Source: Gammaproteobacteria bacterium (GTDB lineage: Bacteria; Pseudomonadota; Gammaproteobacteria; Pseudomonadales; JAUIKI01). Taken from it: 14,385 nucleotides of DNA. A model generated the notes under the pieces. The model was not told where the DNA came from and did no database searches. It was given only the letters and a program-made list of their open reading frames with translations. A program made the translations under genes and the position numbers. The DNA lies in NCBI GenBank assembly GCA_030430875.1, contig JAUIKI010000011.1, forward strand, positions 1-14,385, given 5' to 3'. This document shows positions 1-6,500 of this stretch, piece by piece; within the stretch, counting starts at the first letter, position 1; each line of letters opens with the position of its first letter.

Positions 1-332
1 GGTTTCGGCTCGAATGATGCCGCTGACAGCGCCATATCTAAATAAAGGATTGATTTTCCGCTGTATAAAATGATTATTTTTTCATAGGCTATTTCATAGG
101 TTTTAAATCCAGAGTTGATTCGTAATCGATGATCTTCCATCACATAGCTTGTCTTAAAGTAGATGATTAGCATCATCACGCCATAGGCTGTGAAGATTAA
201 TGGTACATAACTACTTACAAGACTGATTTCATCTCTATTGTCATAGGCTCCAAATAAACCCACCAGTATAAAAGCAATAAATAATATAATGTAGACTAAG
301 TTTATTTTTGGTTGATAGGTTTCGGTCATCAT
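1..332 (-). CDS. PH-domain (bPH_6/DUF1200-like) small membrane protein, 3' end missing
   Basis: The open frame starts at an ATG at 332 (a second in-frame ATG lies at 329) and runs off the left edge, so 110 codons are visible and the C-terminus is missing. Two hydrophobic segments, about residues 11-29 and 42-60, suggest a two-helix membrane anchor. The following part (from about residue 62) contains LRINSGF, IAYEKI and, further on, DMALSA. These resemble the strand and turn motifs of bacterial PH-like domains of the DUF1200/bPH_6 type, so a cytoplasmic PH-like domain is inferred. The gene lies 63 bp downstream of tusB on the same strand and may be the last visible gene of that transcript. I see no clear Shine-Dalgarno sequence. 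The function is unknown, and the family name rests on pattern resemblance only. Confidence 0.7.
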   Translation of the reverse strand, partial: MMTETYQPKINLVYIILFIAFILVGLFGAYDNRDEISLVSSYVPLIFTAYGVMMLIIYFKTSYVMEDHRLRINSGFKTYEIAYEKIIILYSGKSILYLDMALSAASFEPK

Positions 333-395
333 GATGTTTTTTATGTAATAAATAATTCTGCTGATGGTTAAACCCACTAAAAATACGTTCGGCCA

Positions 396-692
396 TCAAA
401 ACCAGCTAATCACTTTTGATGCTTTCTCGGTGAGCGTGACAAATGTTGCATAATCAATGCACTCAATGACTGAGTCCCAGTGATTTGTTAAGCCACGTGC
501 GCAAACATCATCGTTTAAGGCAAAGACTGTTATCTTAACAGTACTGATTTTCTTTAGACTATCGCTATGTTGAATGCCAGCATAGACACCTTCTTGCAGC
601 AGCAGCAATTGATCTTGATCGTTGATGACAGACAAGCAGCGATCCAATGCATCGTTTTGTGTTGGAGATTTACTGACTAAATGTAGAATCAT
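396..692 (-). CDS. tusB: Sulfurtransferase complex subunit TusB (DsrH family)
   Basis: TusB is the structural subunit of the cytoplasmic TusBCD hexamer. That complex carries persulfide sulfur from TusA to TusE and MnmA for 2-thiolation of U34 in tRNA-Lys, -Glu and -Gln. The 98-residue product matches the family length (95 in E. coli). It shows the family pattern LLLLQEGVYA near residue 30, then VFALNDDVCARGL and a C-terminal IDYATFVTLTEK block followed by an aromatic residue. The ATG at 692 overlaps the tusC stop in an ATGA arrangement, so translation is probably coupled. No independent strong ribosome binding site is visible. The identification is secure from sequence and gene order. Confidence 0.93.
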   Translation of the reverse strand: MILHLVSKSPTQNDALDRCLSVINDQDQLLLLQEGVYAGIQHSDSLKKISTVKITVFALNDDVCARGLTNHWDSVIECIDYATFVTLTEKASKVISWF

Positions 693-1060
693 AAAACCAG
701 AACTCGTGTGTGTTGATCAATGAGTTGTTGCATGCGTTTTTTATCAATGCACTCGCAGCTCAGTTTAAGCATATCAATCTCAATATGTCGGGTTTGCAAC
801 GATTCATCGAGCACATAACAATGTTTGATGTCATACATTTCCAGTGCTTGTAGTGAGGCGGCCAAATTAGCTTGATCAATATTTTCTGTGTCTTGATGAT
901 CAAGCAGTTGAAAAATGCCATCATCACAAAAAATCAAACTGGTTGGCAGAGAAAATACCGAAGAGCTCAGGGCAATGTTCAAACTTTCACGTGCCAGTTT
1001 TGAGCCATAAGGCGAATGCCGGTTAATGATTAATAAGGATTCTTGATGATTTTCTGGCAT
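689..1060 (-). CDS. tusC: Sulfurtransferase complex subunit TusC (DsrF family)
   Basis: TusC is the second subunit of the TusBCD sulfur relay used for tRNA 2-thiouridine synthesis. The hallmark is the N-terminal RHSPYGSKLARESL segment, followed by the FCDDGIFQLL motif and MYDIKHCYV, which match TusC/DsrF proteins. I chose the ATG at 1060, giving 123 residues. The frame stays open further upstream to a TTG at 1078, but there the GGAG at 1073-1076 would lie inside the start region. With the ATG that GGAG is upstream, although its 12-base spacing is long, and the length is closer to the 119 residues of E. coli TusC. With this start there is a 7-bp gap from tusD and a 4-bp overlap with tusB. Confidence 0.93.
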   Translation of the reverse strand: MPENHQESLLIINRHSPYGSKLARESLNIALSSSVFSLPTSLIFCDDGIFQLLDHQDTENIDQANLAASLQALEMYDIKHCYVLDESLQTRHIEIDMLKLSCECIDKKRMQQLIDQHTRVLVL

Positions 1061-1067
1061 GCTACCG

Positions 1068-1460
1068 TTAGTCTCCAAACACTATAAATCGATCGGTTTT
1101 TAGTAAGCTTTCGGTAAATTCCCCCAGGCCAGAAATCGCAAAACCAGCCGCAAGATTAGCAGCAGTGGTTTGATATTGTTTGGCATTATGGTTATCTAAC
1201 ACGCCACAATGCAGCGCTGACTGAATGCAGACTCCCAGTCGTGTTTGAGTGGCATGAGCAAATTCAGACCATGCGTGTACAATCGCTGATGCATTGGCCG
1301 TGGGTACAGCAAAGCTATTGGCAGTATGAGCGCCAACATGATAGAAAAACACCAAGTCAATGCTATGTTTTGCTTCAGTCAAGGCATAACAAAACCGCAG
1401 TGCTGTGTCTGGTGATTGGCTGCTGGCAGGGTCACCTAGAATCTTGATGGTGTAGTTCAT
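1068..1460 (-). CDS. tusD: Sulfurtransferase complex subunit TusD (DsrE family)
   Basis: TusD is the catalytic subunit of TusBCD. It receives persulfide sulfur from TusA and passes it to TusE. The 130-residue product has the family landmarks: a beta-strand start (YTIKILGDPA), LVFFYHVGAHTAN around residues 36-48, and SGLGEF with DRFIVF at the C-terminus. Cys78, in the sequence GVCIQSALHCG, aligns with the active-site cysteine of E. coli TusD, so the subunit should be active. A second cysteine, Cys85, lies seven residues on. The gene heads the tusDCB cluster and has a candidate promoter just upstream. No strong Shine-Dalgarno sequence precedes the ATG. Confidence 0.95.
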   Translation of the reverse strand: MNYTIKILGDPASSQSPDTALRFCYALTEAKHSIDLVFFYHVGAHTANSFAVPTANASAIVHAWSEFAHATQTRLGVCIQSALHCGVLDNHNAKQYQTTAANLAAGFAISGLGEFTESLLKTDRFIVFGD

Positions 1461-1478
1461 GGTTTTGAATTTAACATA

Positions 1479-1508
1479 AAAATAGCGGACTCTACAGTGA
1501 ATTGTAAA
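1479..1508 (-). promoter_or_regulatory. Candidate sigma70 promoter for tusDCB
   Basis: On the minus strand, TTTACA (1508-1503) and TATTTT (1484-1479) are separated by 18 bp and lie just upstream of the tusD ATG. This predicts a short leader of roughly 12-18 nt. The match is moderate and the region is AT-rich, so chance similarity is possible. Confidence 0.4.
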
Positions 1509-1567
1509 AGTGGTTTTTCATCTGCTGGATATTATTTGAAAATAATAAAAGGGTAATACGTTTAATC

Positions 1568-1594
1568 GGTTAACTGTTGTTAGTTTCGTTAACC
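1568..1594. repeat. Inverted repeat GGTTAAC-N13-GTTAACC
   Basis: Two perfect 7-bp arms (1568-1574 and 1588-1594) are separated by 13 bp. They lie between the DUF2007 gene stop (1608) and tusD, upstream of the candidate tusD promoter. Each arm contains the palindrome GTTAAC. It could be an operator or a weak RNA hairpin. No T-run follows on the minus strand, so it is not a typical intrinsic terminator for the DUF2007 gene. Confidence 0.35.
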
Positions 1595-1607
1595 CAGAGG
1601 CCTGTTT

Positions 1608-1817
1608 TCACTGACTTTCATAAGCAGTAATCAATGCGCTTGCTGCTTCAATATCATTATCAGCAACATGCACCACTGCAAAATCAGATACGGCTAAATC
1701 ACCGACGGCGCCTTGTAAATAATGACCGCCAACATGTGATTCAATGCCATTTGCATTCAACATGCCAGAAACAATGTGTGCTTCGGTAATATCTTTGGCT
1801 TTATAAATAATTCTCAT
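1608..1817 (-). CDS. DUF2007 domain protein (putative signal-transducing protein)
   Basis: The 69-residue product fits the DUF2007 family (PF09413). Members are short proteins with a ferredoxin/PII-like fold that are annotated as putative signal-transducing proteins without a defined role. Visible hallmarks are the N-terminal RIIYKAKDITEAHIVSGML, then NGIESHVGGHYLQGAVGDL (the GxxLQGAVG core) and the C-terminal VHVADNDIEAASALI. The length is normal and the protein is predicted cytosolic. It lies between a YcxB-like membrane protein gene (61-bp gap) and tusD (147-bp gap), all on the minus strand, so it may share a transcript with either. No strong ribosome binding site precedes the ATG. The family call is firm but the function is unknown. 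Confidence 0.87.
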   Translation of the reverse strand: MRIIYKAKDITEAHIVSGMLNANGIESHVGGHYLQGAVGDLAVSDFAVVHVADNDIEAASALITAYESQ

Positions 1818-1878
1818 AGGCCGTAATCTTTATGTGAGAAAGTTATGTGCATTAACTTGTTGTTAGACGAGATTCTGA

Positions 1879-2376
1879 TTAAATAATTTCAGCATTATAT
1901 TTCTTTATTTTAGATAGAATAAACTCTTTTGCTTCAGGATTCACGTTAGAAATGGGCAGCACCATTATTCCATATTTTGAAAAGCAAATGACCCAGGCAT
2001 TTTCAAGACGCATGATCTTTGAAATTACTGCCCATCGAAATTCGGACGAGTTGATATTAGAGGTTATTTTAAAGCCGTCGTCTGACAGTTCAAGCATAGC
2101 TTCGAGTTTTTTCATTCTATTAAAAGGCACAAATGCTTGTCGTAATATCATGAAATATGACGCTGCAGCTGTGGTGCCGCTAAGCAATAGTATGATGCTA
2201 ATGTGGCCTACATATCCTGTTTTACCATGGATGAATAAATCAACTATTAGTATGATGGTGAGCGTCAATAGTAGTCCGATCGACAACGGTGCAATGTATC
2301 TGCGCCAATAGGCACGCGCTGCTTTTTTGATAAGTTGTTTAGAGTAGTTGAGGTGAATGGGTGCTATTGATGTCAT
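1879..2376 (-). CDS. YcxB-like small membrane protein
   Basis: The 165-residue product has a basic N-terminus (KKAARAYWRR), two transmembrane segments at about residues 30-49 and 57-77, and a soluble C-terminal domain from about residue 88. In that domain, LSDDGFKI, SEFRWAVISKI and YGIMVLPISNV follow the pattern of YcxB-type C-terminal domains (PF14317). These resemble bacterial PH-like folds, with the WxxI stretch typical. The C-terminal domain should face the cytoplasm, by inference from the positive residues flanking the helices. A strong terminator separates the gene from the upstream BI-1 gene, so it probably has its own promoter, but I could not identify a convincing one. The role is unknown. 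Confidence 0.78.
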   Translation of the reverse strand: MTSIAPIHLNYSKQLIKKAARAYWRRYIAPLSIGLLLTLTIILIVDLFIHGKTGYVGHISIILLLSGTTAAASYFMILRQAFVPFNRMKKLEAMLELSDDGFKITSNINSSEFRWAVISKIMRLENAWVICFSKYGIMVLPISNVNPEAKEFILSKIKKYNAEII

Positions 2377-2461
2377 CGTATTGAAAGTTGCGTTATTTTA
2401 CAATTGATTCTCAGCTTGTCTGATAATGAAAAGTTCTGCTATTTGAATAAAGTGTGCCACA

Positions 2462-2491
2462 AAAAAAAGCCCCTTAATTGGGGCTTTTTTT
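2462..2491 (-). terminator. Intrinsic terminator after the BI-1 gene
   Basis: A perfect hairpin has the arms AAAAAAAGCCCC and GGGGCTTTTTTT around the loop TTAATT. It lies 20 bp beyond the stop of the minus-strand BI-1 gene. Read on the minus strand it gives a GC-rich stem followed by a U-run. It is symmetric enough to stop transcription in either direction. It marks the boundary between the BI-1 unit and the YcxB/DUF2007/tus genes. Confidence 0.9.
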
Positions 2492-2511
2492 AATGTAATC
2501 TAAAGAACTTG

Positions 2512-3189
2512 TTAGTCATTCCCGCTGAAAGCAGAGAGAAGATGCAGCAAGCTGGTGAACACATTATATAACATGACATAAAGCATCACAGTGGCAGAGA
2601 TATAGTTAGTTTCGCCACCATGAATAATTTGACTGGTTTGCCAAAGAATTAGACCTGAAGAAATTAACAGGAAAGCAGCTGATACCGTTAGTGAGAGTCC
2701 AGGAATATCCAGAAACATCGAAGCAATAGCAGCAATGAATGCCACGAGAATTCCAACCATCAAGAAATTAGTCATGAAGTTAAAGTTTTTACGGGTCACT
2801 AAGGCAATGCCTGACATGGTGAAAAAGATCAAACCAGTGCCGCCCAATGACAGCATAATGAGCTCGGAGCCATTAGAGATAGCAGTGACATAATAATTTA
2901 AAATAGGCCCCAGTGTGAGTCCCAGCCAGCCAGTGAGGGCGAATACAGCAGCAATACCCCAGGCGCTGTTGCGAAGCTTGTGAGTGGCAAATAAAGTTCC
3001 AAAATAAACCCCAATTACCACCAATGGAGAAAACGGTGCCATATTAGTCATCATTGCATAGCCAGCAGCCAATGCGCTGAAAATCAGTGTCATTGAAAGC
3101 AGGGCGTAGGTGTTACGAAGGACCTGGTTGACGATAACGCCACTTTGTCCTTCTTGAGCAACTTGAAAATGAGTCTGTCTAGTGTCCAT
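2512..3189 (-). CDS. Bax inhibitor-1/YccA family inner-membrane protein
   Basis: This 225-residue polytopic membrane protein belongs to the BI-1 (TMBIM, UPF0005) family and resembles E. coli YccA, which interacts with the FtsH protease. Seven hydrophobic segments can be counted. The last segments contain the subgroup signature IIHGGETNYISATV followed by MLYVMLYNVFTSLL. In YccA-like members the LYxD aspartate of calcium-leak BI-1 proteins is replaced, and here the corresponding position is in LYVM, so a di-aspartyl calcium/pH sensor like that of Bacillus YetJ is not expected. The ATG at 3189 has a good ribosome binding site, AAGGGG, 10 bases upstream. The gene lies next to tRNA-Ser and upstream of the tus genes, as in Pseudomonas. 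A terminator follows it. Confidence 0.92.
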   Translation of the reverse strand: MDTRQTHFQVAQEGQSGVIVNQVLRNTYALLSMTLIFSALAAGYAMMTNMAPFSPLVVIGVYFGTLFATHKLRNSAWGIAAVFALTGWLGLTLGPILNYYVTAISNGSELIMLSLGGTGLIFFTMSGIALVTRKNFNFMTNFLMVGILVAFIAAIASMFLDIPGLSLTVSAAFLLISSGLILWQTSQIIHGGETNYISATVMLYVMLYNVFTSLLHLLSAFSGND

Positions 3190-3199
3190 TGTTTAAAAA

Positions 3200-3205
3200 C
3201 CCCTT
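3200..3205 (-). promoter_or_regulatory. Shine-Dalgarno site of the BI-1 gene
   Basis: AAGGGG on the minus strand, 10 bases before the ATG at 3189, supports that start codon. Confidence 0.7.
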
Positions 3206-3248
3206 GATTTTTAATGGTTTAAAGAATGAGTAAATTGTCTTCCCTATA

Positions 3249-3276
3249 ATGATAAAGCTTTTTTTTATAAAATCAA
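3249..3276 (-). promoter_or_regulatory. Sigma70-like promoter of the BI-1 gene
   Basis: On the minus strand, TTGATT (3276-3271), a 16-bp spacer and TATCAT (3254-3249, one mismatch from consensus) predict a start near 3242 and a leader of about 53 nt. It lies back to back with the tRNA-Ser promoter on the other strand. Confidence 0.55.
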
Positions 3277-3287
3277 ATGATTAGACA

Positions 3288-3315
3288 TTGACTGTGGAAA
3301 TAGTTCAGGTAAGCT
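3288..3315 (+). promoter_or_regulatory. Promoter of tRNA-Ser with GC-rich discriminator
   Basis: TTGACT (3288-3293, five of six consensus bases), a 16-bp spacer and TAAGCT (3310-3315) are followed by AGGCGCC. A GC-rich stretch between the -10 box and the start site is typical of stringently controlled stable-RNA promoters. Transcription would begin about 5-10 bases before the mature tRNA. The -10 box is weak. Confidence 0.5.
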
Positions 3316-3329
3316 AGGCGCCTCATTTC

Positions 3330-3419
3330 GGAGGGATGGCAGAGCGGTTGAATGCACCGGTCTTGAAAACCGGCAAGGGCGAAAGTCCTTCCAGGGTTCG
3401 AATCCCTGTCCCTCCGCCA
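3330..3419 (+). tRNA. tRNA-Ser (anticodon UGA)
   Basis: This is a complete 90-base class II tRNA with an encoded CCA end. The acceptor stem pairs GGAGGGA (3330-3336) with TCCCTCC (3409-3415), followed by discriminator G at 3416 and CCA. The anticodon stem CCGGT/ACCGG closes the loop CTTGAAA, giving anticodon UGA, which reads UCA and related serine codons. The long variable arm pairs AAGGGC with GTCCTT around a GAAA tetraloop, as expected for serine. The T arm is CAGGG-TTCGAAT-CCCTG. The discriminator G and the variable arm are the standard serine identity features. Its position beside the BI-1 gene and tusDCB is a conserved gammaproteobacterial arrangement. Confidence 0.97.
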
Positions 3420-3426
3420 GTCATTA

Positions 3427-3456
3427 AAAAAAGGTTTTCTTAGGACGCCCTTTTTT
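3427..3456 (+). terminator. Possible terminator after tRNA-Ser
   Basis: AAAAAAGG (3427-3434) can pair with CCTTTTTT (3449-3456) across a 14-base loop, ending in a T-run 8 bases after the tRNA. The stem is mostly A-T and the loop is large, so the call is tentative. On the minus strand the same element could also help stop readthrough from the giant kinase gene. Confidence 0.35.
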
Positions 3457-3520
3457 ATTTGCGCTGAAGTCAGTCTTTTTCCCTTATTTCTTCCTTTAGT
3501 CTCTCTTATTATAAAAGTTT

Positions 3521-3530
3521 CAAGTACTTG
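3521..3530. repeat. 10-bp palindrome CAAGTACTTG
   Basis: This perfect palindrome lies in the 171-bp space between tRNA-Ser and the end of the giant kinase gene. It is too short and AT-rich to call a terminator, and it has no T-run directly behind it. The rest of 3457-3590 holds no feature I can support. Confidence 0.25.
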
Positions 3531-3590
3531 TTATTTTTGAAAAATTAGTAAAAACCAGAAACAATATTAGCTCAATACCTATTATCAGCA

Positions 3591-6500
3591 TTACTTAGTT
3601 AGCACGCGGTGCATGACTTTAGATAATTCATTAAAGTTAACCGGTTTTGATACAAAGTCATCCATATCAGCCTGCATACATTCAGCTCGCGCTTTTGTCA
3701 TCGCATGAGCGGTCAATGCGATGATGGGTGTATGGTTAGTTTGATTTTTTTCTTGTTCGCGAATGATTTTTGTGGCTTCAATTCCACTTAGCTCAGGCAT
3801 TTGAATATCCATTAAAATTAAATCATATTTGTTTTCTTGCCAATTTTTTATGGCTTTGGTTCCTGAGTCTACCACTGTTGTATTACATCCCATTTTTTGA
3901 AGAATAGTTTTAGCTACTTTTTGATTGACAAGATTATCTTCAGCTATCAATACATTTAGATTTTTAAATTGCATGATTTTTTCTTGGGTATGATCAGGTA
4001 ACTGTTGATTGATAGCAAGGTTTTGAATATTAAGTGTATGGATGACAGCAGAAAGAAGCTCTAAACTATTAAATGGTTTATGTAAGATGGTTATTTTATT
4101 AATACTATCTATTTCTTTCATCAAGCGTTGTTTTTGATGGTGTGATGCTATGATGATGGTCGAATCTGTTTTTGATTTGATAAATGAGCATAATGTGTCG
4201 TTGTTTCTGATTATGTTGCTATCAGTTATATAAAGATCAAAATTTTGGTTTTGTGCTTCTTCTACGTTTGAAGCGATGGTGGTATTCATGCCAAAATTAT
4301 TAAGAAATGTTTTGATAATATCAGAATATTTTTCATTTTCACAAATGACTAGAGATGAAAGGGCGTGTAAGCTTTTCTTGATGCTCTTTAGTTGTAGAAT
4401 ATTTTTATTAGCTTCTTGCCTAATTTTGAAGGGGATTTCCACATGAAATGTAGTGCCGTTATCTAGCATACTTTCGAGCGATATTTTTCCGTTCATCATA
4501 GCCGTAAGCTCTGATGTGATAGTTAATCCCAGTCCGGTTCCGCCATATTTTCGTGTTATTGATGGGTCAACTTGTGAAAATGCTTGAAACACTAAGCGTT
4601 GTTTTTCTTCTGGAATTCCACAGCCAGTATCAGTGATGCTGAATTTAATGGTAGCAGTTTGATTGTCTATTTTTAGTAAACGGATACGCAAGATAATTTC
4701 ACCTTTTTGTGTGAATTTTATTGCATTTCCAATTAAGTTGATTAGAATTTGTCGGACACGAATTTGATCACCAATTAACTGAAAAGGAACATCAAAAGCA
4801 ATATCTTGAATGAGATCAATGGACTTTTCATCAGCATGAGATTCAAATAATTTAAGTGCTAAGTCAACTAAATCTTGTAAATCAAACGGAGCAGACTCAA
4901 GCTCCATTTTTCCTGATTCTATTTTTGAAAGATCTAAAATATCATTTAAAATATCAAGTAATGCATTTGCAGAAGAAAGTAATGTATTGCAATAATCTAC
5001 TTGTTCAGCATTGAGCGGCGTGTCAGATATAAGTTGGACCATTCCTAGGATACCGTTCATAGGGGTACGGATTTCATGACTCATATTAGCAAGAAAATCA
5101 CTTTTAATTTTGTTGGCAGATTCAGCTGTTTCTTTGGCTTTTTTGAGATCCAGTAGTGTTGTGTTTATCGATTTATTAAGATTCTTTATTTCATTGACTT
5201 TTTGTGTCAGTTCCTTGTTTCTATCATTTAATGCTTCTGTGCGTTCTTGTACTTTTTCTTCAAGATTGTAATACAGCCGAGCATTTTCAAATGAAATAGC
5301 AGCTTGTGATGCAAGAATTTTTACCGTTTCAAGACGATCTGTGCTAAATGCATCTTTAAAAGTGTTATTCTCAAGAAACAGAATAGCTAGTAATTGATTG
5401 CGAGATAGAACAGGAATACAAAGAATTGAGTTACTTTTGTGTTGTTGAATATAAACATCTTGCATGAAATTACCTTTTAGCCAAGCGTCTCCTAAGATCA
5501 CTGATTTATTTGTTCTAGTAACATAATTGATGATTGACCCAGGTAATAATAGTTTTTCAACAGCTAGATTCAGTGGGTAATTAATTTGATATGACGTGAT
5601 GGCATCATTTTCTACTTTTCCTTCAATTTGCATAACACTATGGTTATCATTGCAAGCAATTAAAACGCCACGCTCTGCTCCTGTGTTTTCTATGACAATT
5701 TTAATCAGATTGCTATTTAATTGACTCCATTTGAGTTCGCTTGATAAGATATGTGAAGCTTTGATGACAGATTGAATATCAAGTTGACTAGAAAATTCTT
5801 GGGTATATGGTGATGATGTTTTTTTCGATGATGGGCTGCGAATATCAATTAAGTCTGCTTGATTTGTGATAAGTTGCTTACATTTTGCAACAGCACCCCA
5901 TTTTTCATAGGTGGTATACGCTAACTTCATGTGATCACTAGCCATTGTCTGATTGTTTTTTTTAATCCAAAATTGACTAATTAATTCATAGCAAATTGCT
6001 TCATCAAACAAAATTTTGCTGGATTTAGCATGTGATATCGCAAGTTGGTAATAAGTCATAGCCTCATGGTCAAGATTTTTTATTCGCATATACTCAGCTT
6101 TGACTAAATAATATTTGTGTAAATAATTTTCTGGTGAGTGTGATGCCCATTTCTTTAATTTTTTTAATGTTGTTTTAGAAATTTCTTTAATTTTTTTATA
6201 GCTAATGTCGTGATCTGGTTTGATTGATAGATAAGCAAGTGCTTTGATATAGAAGTAATTTGGAATCAACTCAAGTCCAGTTGCAGATTCTATATAATCA
6301 TGAAATTTTTTGGCATTAATAAGACAGGTTTTTGGTTGATTGAAAATAAAACTTAAAAACATTTTTAAAAAATAGGCAACGGATAATGCTGTTTGATTAT
6401 GGTTTTTATCCACCGTTTGGAAAAGCACTTGTTCTTGACAGGCGGTGCCACTAAGCTGAGTTGTGTGTTCTGATTTTTCAAGTAAATTTAACGTTGCTTG

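Noticed and set aside
1061..1078. TTG start of tusC at 1078, overlapping tusD
   Set aside because: The GGAG lies within the start itself, and the ATG at 1060 gives a length nearer the family norm.
1241..1447. 68-codon plus-strand open frame inside tusD
   Set aside because: It lies fully antisense to a well-conserved gene, has no ribosome binding site and no family-like features.
1952..2311. 119-codon plus-strand open frame antisense to the YcxB-like gene
   Set aside because: The opposite strand encodes a protein with recognisable membrane segments and domain. The antisense product has no coherent features.
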